Origin: JAFGMC01 sp963540515
GTDB taxonomy: Bacteria > Pseudomonadota > Alphaproteobacteria > Rs-D84
NCBI GenBank assembly: GCA_963540515.1
Contig: CAUTNA010000009.1
Span: 1 to 33,229 of the forward strand
DNA: 33,229 nucleotides
Direction of reading: 5' to 3'
Below the pieces are notes generated by a model that searched no databases, was not told where the DNA came from, and saw only the letters and a program-made list of their open reading frames with translations. Positions within the stretch are counted from its first letter, which is position 1; each line of letters begins with the position of its first letter. Of the stretch, positions 24,380-32,870 are shown piece by piece. The translations under genes and the position numbers were made by a program.

Positions 24380-26086
24380 TTAATAAATAACTTTCCAACT
24401 TGAATTATATTTTCCATTTTCAGAATTCAAATCTTCTAATTCTTTAATACTAAAACATTTAATATCATTACCACTAACAGGAGTAGGAAAACAGAATTTA
24501 GTATCTTTTGTATATTTACAATCTGTTATAGTTTTAGCCTGTTCTTTGCTTGACATACCAACAGGACATTTACAACCTTTGTCATTTACCCAAACATTAG
24601 TTTCTGTTGTAGATTTATTAGTAGTATTATTAAATACATTATTACAATATTGTTGTATATTATCTAAAGTATATTTATTTTTACTTTGTTTACCTTTATC
24701 ATCACCAGCACACCAATGATTAGCACTACAAGGTACGCATATATTTTTATTTAACATACATCCATTATTGCATTTTTCTGAATAGTATTTTTGATCATCA
24801 ACTAAATGTCTATTATCTTTATACACTTTTATATGTTCTTGAGAACAACCTTTATATTCACCATTATTATCAAGTTTATAACAATTATTTTCTGTATCAT
24901 TACCAATATCAGATTTTGGATAATCATCAGGACAATCTTTTATACCTTGATTATCCGAATGATTAGGAATAAAAGTATCCGAACCTGGGCAATATTTACC
25001 ATCTGTACACTTTTTACAATCCCCTATATTATCTTTATTAGCTGGGAGATATGTACCTGCGGAACATTTTACAGCTTTTAAACATTTTGTATTGTTTTCT
25101 TTTAGAAAATAACCTTCATTGCATTTAGAACATTTACAACTATTACCCTCTTTATTATATTTTTTATTATTATTTGTATCAAATTCTAAACAATTAGGAA
25201 TATCTGTATTATTACATCCTCTATAACATTCTTTATCCTCTCTAGCTCCATTCTTAGATTTTGGATAATCATCAGGACAAGGTTGATTACCTCCAATATT
25301 ATTATAGTATATAGTTGTACTAGGACAGTAATTACCTTTATTATTATTGGTAAGATCTTGATTACCGACACATTCAGATTGATTTTCCTGATCTTTGGAT
25401 AAATACATACCCTCCGTTGTTGTAATAAAACATCTATCTATACTATTATTGTTATCAGAAATAGAATTGGGATACTTTTTTGGACATTCTTCACAAGCAT
25501 TATCCTTTTTATAAAAGTTATTATTACATTGTGTGCATTCACAAGTATTATCTTTATTATCTTTATATTTTTTACCACCTGATTTAATAGTATTACAACC
25601 ACCAATATCACTTTTTACACAAGAACGATAACAACGATTTTCATTGGTTGTACCTATCTCTGAATATGGGTAAGATTCTTTACATTTTGTACAACTATTA
25701 GTTCCATAATAATTTTCATTACAAACGCATGTATTGCCTTTTTGAACAAAATTACTATTTTTATTACATTGGCATTTTGTACTACCTTGACCATTATCTA
25801 CAATTTCTGCACCTTGTATACAACCTAATTTACAACAATACTTAACAGGATTAGTATTTTTTATTTCCGTACAAACACCTTGATTTTTAAGTAAATCTTG
25901 ATAAGACACAGGGCTATCATCACATATATTTTTTTTGATAAGTCTAAAATTAGTTTTACAAGAACTACCAACTTCAGGGTTAAAATCTGAATACTCCCCC
26001 CCCCTAGATATCTGCGGGTTTGAGGCAGTTATGACAATAAGTAAAGATATAATAATTTTTAAACTAAATTTAAATTTTATATTCAT
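24380..26086 (-). CDS. Secreted Cys-rich repeat protein, phase-variable by a G9 tract
   Basis: The 568-residue protein starts with a signal peptide (about 1-29). Roughly 12% of the rest is cysteine, in tandem units resembling eukaryotic ephrin-receptor/TNFR-like Cys repeats. Examples are CSAGTYLPANKDNIGDCKKC, and several copies of C-P-[DK]-[DK]-Y-P-[KN]-S followed by C-[YF] about 10-15 residues later. Asn and Asp are frequent, as in a surface-exposed chain. The end reads KCFSIKELEDL, like the 387-residue protein. A run of nine G on the coding strand lies directly after the signal peptide (codons for R-G-G-E), in frame here; gain or loss of one G would abolish the product. ATG lies 6 nt after a TAGACT -10 box and has no ribosome site. 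Function unknown; surface location inferred. Confidence 0.85.
   Translation of the reverse strand: MNIKFKFSLKIIISLLIVITASNPQISRGGEYSDFNPEVGSSCKTNFRLIKKNICDDSPVSYQDLLKNQGVCTEIKNTNPVKYCCKLGCIQGAEIVDNGQGSTKCQCNKNSNFVQKGNTCVCNENYYGTNSCTKCKESYPYSEIGTTNENRCYRSCVKSDIGGCNTIKSGGKKYKDNKDNTCECTQCNNNFYKKDNACEECPKKYPNSISDNNNSIDRCFITTTEGMYLSKDQENQSECVGNQDLTNNNKGNYCPSTTIYYNNIGGNQPCPDDYPKSKNGAREDKECYRGCNNTDIPNCLEFDTNNNKKYNKEGNSCKCSKCNEGYFLKENNTKCLKAVKCSAGTYLPANKDNIGDCKKCTDGKYCPGSDTFIPNHSDNQGIKDCPDDYPKSDIGNDTENNCYKLDNNGEYKGCSQEHIKVYKDNRHLVDDQKYYSEKCNNGCMLNKNICVPCSANHWCAGDDKGKQSKNKYTLDNIQQYCNNVFNNTTNKSTTETNVWVNDKGCKCPVGMSSKEQAKTITDCKYTKDTKFCFPTPVSGNDIKCFSIKELEDLNSENGKYNSSWKVIY
25996..26004 (-). repeat. G9 homopolymer within a coding region (contingency tract)
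   Basis: Nine C on the plus strand, nine G on the coding strand, about codons 31-34 of the 568-residue protein. At this length such tracts in other bacteria slip during replication. In this window the gene is in frame (ON). Confidence 0.75.
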
Positions 26087-26092
26087 AACTTA

Positions 26093-26122
26093 AGTCTAAT
26101 AAAATAATATAAATTAAGTCAA
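26093..26122 (-). promoter_or_regulatory. Promoter of the Cys-rich repeat gene, leaderless arrangement
   Basis: TTGACT (26117-26122), 18 bp, TAGACT (26093-26098), then 6 nt and ATG (26084-26086). The expected start point coincides with the start codon, and no Shine-Dalgarno is present. Confidence 0.55.
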
Positions 26123-26137
26123 TAAATTATTTATATT

Positions 26138-26166
26138 AAAAAAGCCTCTTTAAGAGGCTTTTTTAA
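26138..26166 (-). terminator. Lipoprotein gene terminator (symmetrical A/T flanks)
   Basis: GCCTC (26144-26148), loop TTTAA, GAGGC (26154-26158), flanked by an A run and a T run, so it can stop transcription from either side. On the minus strand it follows the lipoprotein stop by a few bases. Confidence 0.8.
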
Positions 26167-26169
26167 TAA

Positions 26170-26697
26170 TTATCTTTGTTTCTGGATACTTAACTTAATT
26201 ACTCTTGGAGATGATGTTAAAAGTTTTCCTTTAAAGTTTTCTTCTTTCAATAATTCATCACATCTTTTATGTAAAACCGTCATAGTTGCATTATTTATAG
26301 GTTCAAGACCATCTTGTATATATACATATCTAATCATCTCTACAGCACTTTTATAGGATAAAATCGCTAATAAATATCCACTATGACCTTCTTTTTCATA
26401 TAATTCTTTATAATAATCAACATTTGAATTAAGGATTTCTTCACAATTTTCTGTTTTCGTAGCAGCATCTTTTGCTAACTTTTCTAACTCTTTTAAATTC
26501 TTTTGCTCTTTTTCTCTTTTTAATTCTTCTTCAGTTTTTTTAACAGGTTCTTCTTTATTAACAGGTTTTACAGGATCTTTTTTACATGCAACTGTTCCAA
26601 AACTTACTAATAATGCAAGAGCAGATAACAATAACTCTGTTTTAATATTATATTTATTACTCTTTAATATGTTATTTACTTTATATGTTTTTTTCAT
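26170..26697 (-). CDS. Putative lipoprotein (175 aa) under a poly-G promoter
   Basis: I start at ATG 26695-26697 because a perfect AGGAGG lies 6 nt upstream; an ATG at 26724 would add nine residues with no ribosome site. A basic N-terminus and the hydrophobic LLLSALALLVSFGT lead to V-A-C, a lipobox-like end, then KKDPVKPVN. This suggests a lipid-anchored protein. A Pro/Glu/Lys linker follows, then a charged coiled-coil-like segment (roughly 55-85), then a mixed domain with two further cysteines. No named family is recognised. Its promoter spacer contains nine G, so transcription is probably phase-variable. It is transcribed alone, ending at its own terminator. Confidence 0.75.
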   Translation of the reverse strand: MKKTYKVNNILKSNKYNIKTELLLSALALLVSFGTVACKKDPVKPVNKEEPVKKTEEELKREKEQKNLKELEKLAKDAATKTENCEEILNSNVDYYKELYEKEGHSGYLLAILSYKSAVEMIRYVYIQDGLEPINNATMTVLHKRCDELLKEENFKGKLLTSSPRVIKLSIQKQR

Positions 26698-26734
26698 ACA
26701 AAACCTCCTTTTAAGGTATCTCAATATACCATAT

Positions 26735-26764
26735 ATTCTACCCCCCCCCTATCAATTTTGTCAA
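26735..26764 (-). promoter_or_regulatory. Phase-variable promoter with G9 in the -35/-10 spacer
   Basis: Minus strand: perfect TTGACA (26759-26764), an 18-bp spacer ending in nine G (26741-26749), and TAGAAT (26735-26740). The start point would be near 26728, about 30 nt before ATG 26697. Length change of the G run alters the spacer directly. Confidence 0.75.
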
Positions 26765-26852
26765 GTTTTATCGATTTTATAATTTTAAAAAAAACAATAT
26801 ACGAGCTTAAAATTTAAAAATCTAATAGAAAAATTTGAATTTCTGTATATTA

Positions 26853-27551
26853 TTATATCTTATTTTTATATTTTAATTTCTCAAGTGCATAATTATATGC
26901 AACTTTCGGCATAATTTCTTTTCGTTTATTAACAAATTCTATTACTTCATTTGGGTATTTTTCAGTTAATGCTTTTAATGCCCAACCATATCCTTTTTGA
27001 ACTAAATCTTCTGTATCTTTTATAAGTAAATCTGATATTTCAAAAACTTCTTGTTTAAAATTACCATGTCTTGCCGGAACTATAAAGCTTACTGCTAGTG
27101 CACGCCTTAAATATAAATTATTAGACTCCGCCCAAATTTTCATTTTATTTATTAAAGATGGGTATTTTTTTATTAATTCTCCCATACAATGATTACAAAA
27201 AGTATCACACTTCATCCAATTATTAATATATTTTTTTATAAAATCTTCAAAAATCTCAAAATCATTTATTTCATATTGTTTATGTATTCTATAACAAAAC
27301 AAATAAGATATAAAAAATTCTTCATTATAATCTGTTTCCATTAATTTTTTACATAAAAGAAACACATCTTTTTTATCTAAAGAATCTATTGTTTTATAAT
27401 ATCTCTTTGCTAAATCCTTTAAAACCCCTGCTCTTACTCCATGACTTTTAATTAAGCACTTAAAAAATCTTTTATCAACTTCTGCATTTTGTTTATTTTC
27501 GTTTTCTTTTAAAAATTTAGTAATTTCTTTAAATATTTCTAAATAAGTCAT
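26853..27551 (-). CDS. AlkD-like DNA alkylation repair glycosylase
   Basis: AlkD proteins are HEAT-repeat DNA glycosylases that remove 3- and 7-alkylated purines. The 232-residue product is all helical. It has W112 and D116 in WMKCDTFCNH and W190 in KGYGWALKAL, with the same spacing as the active-site W109, D113 and W187 of Bacillus cereus AlkD (as I recall them). YLRRALAVSFI also fits the family. The start overlaps the stop of the upstream coiled-coil gene by one base (TAATG), so it is translationally coupled to it. The coupling partners have no obvious functional link. Activity is likely but not shown. Confidence 0.88.
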   Translation of the reverse strand: MTYLEIFKEITKFLKENENKQNAEVDKRFFKCLIKSHGVRAGVLKDLAKRYYKTIDSLDKKDVFLLCKKLMETDYNEEFFISYLFCYRIHKQYEINDFEIFEDFIKKYINNWMKCDTFCNHCMGELIKKYPSLINKMKIWAESNNLYLRRALAVSFIVPARHGNFKQEVFEISDLLIKDTEDLVQKGYGWALKALTEKYPNEVIEFVNKRKEIMPKVAYNYALEKLKYKNKI

Positions 27552-29464
27552 TAAATAAACTCTTTTAAAGCTGTATAAATTTGTCCTAAATCACTTTTTA
27601 ATAAAGTTGAAACAATCATTTCTTTATTATCAGATATTTCTGCACTAGATATTAATCTTGCAAAACTGTGAACATATTTTATAGATAAGGATTTAAAAAT
27701 AGTATCAGTTTTAAGCAGATTTTTAATTTGTTTTTTATCCGCAACTGTTATCATTTTTGCAAACCATTTTGAAAATACTGTTTTATCTCCTGCATGATAT
27801 TTAGCTAAAAGATTGTCAGGTAATGTTGCACCTGTTATATTTGTTATTTCAAAAATTTGATCATGAAGGTTTGATAATTGTTTTTCACTTTGAGTCATAA
27901 AATCTTGACTGCTTATTCTTGGATATTTTATAGGAGTTGGTGCTTTGATCGCTTCCATTGGAGCGGTTGCTTTTGCAATCATCATTTGTTTATTCAATGA
28001 CTGCATACTATCGACTGCCTTAGTATAATCTGCCATTAAATCAATCATTTGTTGACGTGATTTACCAGAAAGAAGAGATAACTCGCTTGTTGAATTTGAT
28101 ATTTGTGATACAGAATCTAAAACTGTATTTTTTAACATATCTATTTCACTATTCATTGATTTTATAATTTCTTCTAATTTGTTTGCCATCTCAACTGAAC
28201 CACTGGATAAATTAGGTAAAGCACTATAATAATTTTCTATTATTTCAGATAAAGGTTTTAATTTATCTAAAGTATCATTTGATATTTTTATTAAGTTATT
28301 TGATTGATTTGATAATTGATCATATGCTGTATTCATCTCTGTTAATACTTCTCTAACTCCATTTGCCATAGTTTTTACTGTCCCTGAAAAGGTTGCTGCA
28401 GCAACTTTTGTATTCTCAAGAGTTATATTGGCTTCTCCTGCAACTGCTTTTAATTCCATAGATACACTATTAGAAAAGTCTTTAACATTACCAGTATATG
28501 TGTTTGTAAGAACAGTTAATTCTTTTGAAATATTCTTTACTAAGTCTTCTGTATTTGATGCAACCTTTATAAACATATCAGAGGAATAATTTATTTTCTC
28601 ATTTGATTTTTCAATCGAAACTTCAGCAAGTCTTATTTGAGCACCAACTGCATTTGAAGTAGTAGTAAGAGTATTTACTTGTGATGTTAATAATTTTTGA
28701 GATTCTTTTGTAAAATTTTGTATCCTTTCAAGATAACTGGTTGCATAATCATTGTTATTAATTAGTATCTTTTCCTGTTCTAGAGAAGAAACTTTTATTT
28801 TTTCAAAATTACTTTCTAAAGAGTTTGAAAGTTTAGATATAGATTCATAAGTTTCATTTGATAAATTTTTAAGTTCATTAAGTCGTTCTATATTTTTATT
28901 TGTATTTTCTTGTAATTGTGTATCTAAAGTTTTGCCATTAGATGAAAGTGTATTAATAGAAGAAATTAAAGCATCTGTTTTATTAGTTATATTTTCAGAT
29001 ACTGTATCTGTCCTATCCAGCATAGTATTAATATTTTCTATAAATCTGTCTGATGAATTAGATAATGCCACCCAATCTGCAGAATTTACAATATTAGTAA
29101 GTCCAATGATTGTATTTTCTAATCTTGTTGTCATAACAGAAACTTTCTTAACAGCTTCTTCTGTTGTATTTACGATTTCATTATTCTTAGTTTCTAAAAT
29201 ATTTTTTAAAGACTCACTTTTTAAAATCTGTTTATTTAAAGTTTCTTGCATACTTTTAAAATTATCGTGTATCTTATTAACTTCATCTGAAAGAAGAGTT
29301 TGTAAAATCCGTGATGCATCTTGAACTTTTACTCTCTCTGGTTTTGTAAGAATTGTGAGAAGAGATTCCATAACTTTTTGAGATCGCCTTGATATAAAAG
29401 CTAAAATAAATACTGTTATAAAAAATGCAATTATAAGAAAGGTTAACAAAAAATTAGAAAACAT
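27551..29464 (-). CDS. Membrane-anchored coiled-coil protein (637 aa)
   Basis: One N-terminal membrane segment (about residues 4-24) is followed by a very long Ser/Asn/Thr/Leu-rich region (about 30-510) with heptad-like spacing, as in coiled coils or methyl-accepting-type stalks. A short linker rich in Ala/Pro (ATAPMEAIKAPTPIKYP) leads to a folded C-terminal domain of about 110 residues (SKWFAKMITVADKKQI, SDLGQIYTALKEF). That domain looks conserved; I recall similar ends in other gut alphaproteobacterial proteins but know no name. The layout resembles RmuC superficially, but I see no RmuC nuclease-like motifs. It is expected in the inner membrane with a cytoplasmic rod. It is coupled to the AlkD-like gene and divergent from addA. 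Confidence 0.75.
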   Translation of the reverse strand: MFSNFLLTFLIIAFFITVFILAFISRRSQKVMESLLTILTKPERVKVQDASRILQTLLSDEVNKIHDNFKSMQETLNKQILKSESLKNILETKNNEIVNTTEEAVKKVSVMTTRLENTIIGLTNIVNSADWVALSNSSDRFIENINTMLDRTDTVSENITNKTDALISSINTLSSNGKTLDTQLQENTNKNIERLNELKNLSNETYESISKLSNSLESNFEKIKVSSLEQEKILINNNDYATSYLERIQNFTKESQKLLTSQVNTLTTTSNAVGAQIRLAEVSIEKSNEKINYSSDMFIKVASNTEDLVKNISKELTVLTNTYTGNVKDFSNSVSMELKAVAGEANITLENTKVAAATFSGTVKTMANGVREVLTEMNTAYDQLSNQSNNLIKISNDTLDKLKPLSEIIENYYSALPNLSSGSVEMANKLEEIIKSMNSEIDMLKNTVLDSVSQISNSTSELSLLSGKSRQQMIDLMADYTKAVDSMQSLNKQMMIAKATAPMEAIKAPTPIKYPRISSQDFMTQSEKQLSNLHDQIFEITNITGATLPDNLLAKYHAGDKTVFSKWFAKMITVADKKQIKNLLKTDTIFKSLSIKYVHSFARLISSAEISDNKEMIVSTLLKSDLGQIYTALKEFI

Positions 29465-29565
29465 TTTTTTATATCCTGTTTTTTAGTAGTATCAATATGT
29501 TTTTGTATTATTTGCAGATATACCACTTTTATACTAAAATGTAAATAATAAAGCAAGGGTTTATA

Positions 29566-31113
29566 ATGGCAAAAATACAATTTTCTGAAGAACAAATCAA
29601 AGCAAGTGATCCTAATAAAAATATTTGGGTTCAGGCAAATGCAGGTACTGGAAAAACAACAGTGCTTGTTCATAGAATTCTTCGAATATTATTTAATAGT
29701 GTTTTAAAAAATGAATATACTGGTATTTTATGTTTAACCTATACAAATGCTGCAGCAAATGAGATGAAACAAAGAACATTAGAAGAATTGCAAAAATGGG
29801 TTAAATTAAGTGAAAATGATTTAAAGGAAGAATTAAAATCTTTTATAAAATCCCCAAATGATTTAGATGTTTTATCTGCAAGGAAAGTGTTTTATAAATA
29901 TATAGATAATCAGGATATTTTAAAAATAAAAACAATACACGGCTTTTGTGAAGAAATATTAAGAAAATTTGCAATAGAAGCTGGTATTTCTCCAATTTTT
30001 AAAATATTACAAAATTATGAACAAAAATTATTATTAAAACGCGCTTTTAGTGATTTAATAAACTTGAATTTTAAAAAAAATCAGCAAATTCAAAATCTTA
30101 ATAATGCTTTTGAAAGAGTTTTAGAAATATATTCAGAAAATAATTTAGATGAACTTTTAGAAATTTTAGAAAAACATATAAAAGAATTTAAAAATGTAAA
30201 TTTTATTAAATATAGAAAATATTTTATTGATAAAACTAAAGAATTATTAAATATAAATAAAACACTAGATAAGTCTTTTTCAAAAGAAAGATTAAATAAT
30301 ATTATAAAAATGGCTGAAAATGAACAAACTAGTCTTAAAAAACCTCCTATTTATCTAGATAATATTATTATAAAAACAAAACAATATATTGATAATACTA
30401 TATCTTTTGAAGATTATAAAACTCTATATTTAACTGATACTAATGAAAAATCTAAACTTATTAAAAAAGAATTTTTATATGAAGAACAAGATAGAGTTTA
30501 TAATTTGGTTCAATATTCATTAAATGAAGAAATTTATAAAAATACAATATCTTTATTTGACCTATCCTATAGCTTTTATGAAGTATACTTAGCACTTAAA
30601 CAAAGTGAAAATTATTTAGATTTTGATGATTTGATATTTTACACAAAAAAATTATTTCAAGATTCTTCTGTAATGGGATATATTTTATCTAATTTGGATA
30701 ACTCCATTTCCCATATTTTAATTGATGAAGCACAAGATACAAGTCCAGAGCAATGGGAGATTATTAAATTATTATCAGAAGATTTTTTATCTCCAAATAA
30801 ATCTATTTTTGTTGTTGCTGATACAAAACAATCAATTTATGGATTTCAAGGAGCAGATCCTAATAAATTTTTATCAAGTAAAACCAAGATTAAACAGATG
30901 TTAGAAAATTCACAACTTGAATTGACTAATATATCTTTAAAAGATAGTTTTAGATATATAAATGCAATTTCAAATACAGTAAATTATTTATTTAATACAG
31001 AAAAAGTTAAAGAAATAAGTAATTTTGTTAATGATAAACATATATCAACAAAAAATGAAAATGGTTTTGTTGAGATTTATAAAGTTTTTACTAAAGAAAT
31101 AAATAATAAATAA
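29566..31113 (+). CDS. addA: AddA helicase-nuclease, N-terminal fragment
   Basis: AddA, with AddB, processes double-strand breaks for RecA. This 515-residue part holds helicase motifs in order: Walker A ANAGTGKTTVLVHRI (about 25-39), CLTYTNAAANEMKQR, Walker B ILIDEAQDTSPEQW (about 384-397), then VVADTKQSIYGFQGADP and the start of motif IV (DSFRYI). It stops at 31111-31113, where a normal AddA would run on into the second motor domain. The next 98 bp (31114-31211) have stops in all frames and no recognisable AddA residues, so a single base error does not explain the break. AAGG precedes the start. AddB is not next door, although the two are usually adjacent. Confidence 0.85.
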   Translation: MAKIQFSEEQIKASDPNKNIWVQANAGTGKTTVLVHRILRILFNSVLKNEYTGILCLTYTNAAANEMKQRTLEELQKWVKLSENDLKEELKSFIKSPNDLDVLSARKVFYKYIDNQDILKIKTIHGFCEEILRKFAIEAGISPIFKILQNYEQKLLLKRAFSDLINLNFKKNQQIQNLNNAFERVLEIYSENNLDELLEILEKHIKEFKNVNFIKYRKYFIDKTKELLNINKTLDKSFSKERLNNIIKMAENEQTSLKKPPIYLDNIIIKTKQYIDNTISFEDYKTLYLTDTNEKSKLIKKEFLYEEQDRVYNLVQYSLNEEIYKNTISLFDLSYSFYEVYLALKQSENYLDFDDLIFYTKKLFQDSSVMGYILSNLDNSISHILIDEAQDTSPEQWEIIKLLSEDFLSPNKSIFVVADTKQSIYGFQGADPNKFLSSKTKIKQMLENSQLELTNISLKDSFRYINAISNTVNYLFNTEKVKEISNFVNDKHISTKNENGFVEIYKVFTKEINNK

Positions 31114-31211
31114 AAAAACGGCAATGTGTATATGTATATTTTTCTGAAAATAATATCTGTTTTTTTATAAAAAATAGACTCTAATAAAATATATGGTATA
31201 GTTTTAATTGT

Positions 31212-32291
31212 ATGATAGAAGAAAAAGAATCTTTAAAGAAAAAAGTTAATGCTGAAGTTGCAAGAAAGGAATATATAAATGTAATTTCAGATAAGATAGA
31301 ATTTATAGTAAAAAATGAAAATATAGATCCTAATGATATAATGGTATTAGTTCAACATAGAGAACCTTTTTCATCTTTATTGATAAGAGAATTAAAAAAA
31401 AGAAAAATTGAAGTTGCTGGAAATGATAAAATCAATTTACCAGTATTTCCTGCAATAAAAGATTTATTAAATTTAATACGTTTTTGTATAGATAATGATG
31501 ATGAGTACAGACTTTGTTGTATTTTAAAAAGTCCATTTTATAGATTTAATGAAGAAAAAATTTATAAATTATGTTATTATAGAACAGAAAAAAATATAAA
31601 AGTATTTGATTCTTTAAAAGAAATATATCCAGAAATATATTCTGATTTGGAAGAAATTATAGAAAAATCAAAATATATGCAACCTTTTTCATTTTTTTCA
31701 TATTTTTTAAATAAAAATGAAAATTATAATAAAATGATTGAGGCAATGGGAACCGAGGTTATAGATCCTATAGAAGAATTTTTAACTATTTCTCTTACTT
31801 ATCAGCGCAGTTTTCCAGGGACTTTAAGACATTTTTTGAGATGGTTTATAGAAGGAACTAGTGAGATTTCAAGGGATATTGATGCAAATAATGGAGTAAA
31901 AGTAATAACAGTTCATGCATCTAAGGGACTTGGGGCAAAGGTTGTATTTTTAATAGATACAATAACAATACCTAAAAAAGATAATTTGATTTATATAAAA
32001 AATAAAGATCAAAATTTACCTTTATGGGTATGGGCTAAAGGATTTAAATCAAGTGTATATAAAGAAATAGAAGAAGAAAGTAATTTTTTTAAATTGGAGG
32101 AATATTATAGATTATTATATGTTGCAATGACACGCGCAAAGAACAGACTTTATATTTATGGTTTTAATATAAATAAAGAACTAACAAAAAATTCGTGGTT
32201 TGAAAGTGTGTTTAATCAAGTTATAAATATGCCGAATGTAGAAATAACTGAAGAAAAAATTAGGATTAATAATGAAAACTCTACTAAATAA
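31212..32291 (+). CDS. addA: AddA middle fragment (second helicase domain)
   Basis: This 359-residue frame continues AddA after the 98-bp gap. It contains LASKPFYRF-like core residues (LKSPFYRFNEE), the UvrD-type motif V VITVHASKGLGAKVVFLID and motif VI LYVAMTRAKNRLYIYG. Motif V normally reads GSKGLEAP; the Glu is replaced by Gly here, and that residue is highly conserved in UvrD-type helicases. The start at 31212 is the first ATG and has no strong ribosome site; TATAGT lies 9 nt before it. The end overlaps the next fragment by 20 nt in another frame. Either addA is decaying or it is split into subunits; decay is more likely. Confidence 0.75.
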   Translation: MIEEKESLKKKVNAEVARKEYINVISDKIEFIVKNENIDPNDIMVLVQHREPFSSLLIRELKKRKIEVAGNDKINLPVFPAIKDLLNLIRFCIDNDDEYRLCCILKSPFYRFNEEKIYKLCYYRTEKNIKVFDSLKEIYPEIYSDLEEIIEKSKYMQPFSFFSYFLNKNENYNKMIEAMGTEVIDPIEEFLTISLTYQRSFPGTLRHFLRWFIEGTSEISRDIDANNGVKVITVHASKGLGAKVVFLIDTITIPKKDNLIYIKNKDQNLPLWVWAKGFKSSVYKEIEEESNFFKLEEYYRLLYVAMTRAKNRLYIYGFNINKELTKNSWFESVFNQVINMPNVEITEEKIRINNENSTK

Positions 32292-32712
32292 GATTTTAGA
32301 AGATTATGAAACAGAAGAATTTGCAAAAAAAATAGGCACTGAAAAGCATATAAAAATGCAAGAAATAATAATAGACTCTGATTTAGAAAATGGTGATAAG
32401 TTATTGATAAATCATATAAAACAAAATAAAGAACTTTTACCATTCTTTTCTAAAAAATCAAAAACAGAAGTTCCAATTGCTGGTTATATAAATGGAACTT
32501 TTGTAAGTAGAAGAATAGACAGACTTATAATAAAAGAGGAAGAAATCCAGTTTATTGACTATAAAACTGATACTAGTAAAGATAAATTTAAAGATAAATA
32601 TATTGAGCAATTAAAAGAATATAATCTTTTATTAAAAGATATTTACAAAGATAAAAAAATATCTGGTTATATTTTATGGTTAACTGATTTTACTTTAGAA
32701 AGAGTTATTTAA
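32272..32712 (+). CDS. addA: AddA C-terminal nuclease fragment
   Basis: This 146-residue frame is the PD-(D/E)xK nuclease domain of AddA. The entry helix GTEKHIKMQ corresponds to the RGxxxHxxLQ pattern. SRRIDRLI supplies the acidic residue and IQFIDYKTD the E/D-x-K core, and EQLKEYNLLL is the conserved Q-x-x-x-Y helix. All key residues look intact. It shares the frame of the N-terminal fragment, not of the middle one, so one indel in 32250-32291 could have separated them. An AGGA lies 8 nt before ATG, so separate translation is possible. Confidence 0.8.
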   Translation: MKTLLNKILEDYETEEFAKKIGTEKHIKMQEIIIDSDLENGDKLLINHIKQNKELLPFFSKKSKTEVPIAGYINGTFVSRRIDRLIIKEEEIQFIDYKTDTSKDKFKDKYIEQLKEYNLLLKDIYKDKKISGYILWLTDFTLERVI

Positions 32713-32858
32713 TATAAATTTTAAAATTAATGTTTTATCAATTATTTATTATTTAATTTTAAATATTATTTTAATTGTTTATTATACTATTTAAATAAAT
32801 ATTAGGTATTAAATTATTCTAAATGAATTTTTACTTTTAAAAAAATATAAATATTTAT

Positions 32859-32864
32859 TATAAT
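32859..32864 (+). promoter_or_regulatory. -10 box giving a probable leaderless mRNA
   Basis: TATAAT followed by GAGAAT and ATG (32871), the same geometry as at rsmD. A -35 box is weak (TTTAAA, 17 bp upstream). Confidence 0.4.
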
Positions 32865-32870
32865 GAGAAT

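Noticed and set aside
28932..29324. A 130-residue plus-strand ORF.
   Set aside because: Antisense of the coiled-coil gene; Ser/Val/Leu-rich shadow with no ribosome site.
31114..31211. A mobile element inserted in addA.
   Set aside because: The gap is only 98 bp, with no inverted ends or target duplication that I can see.
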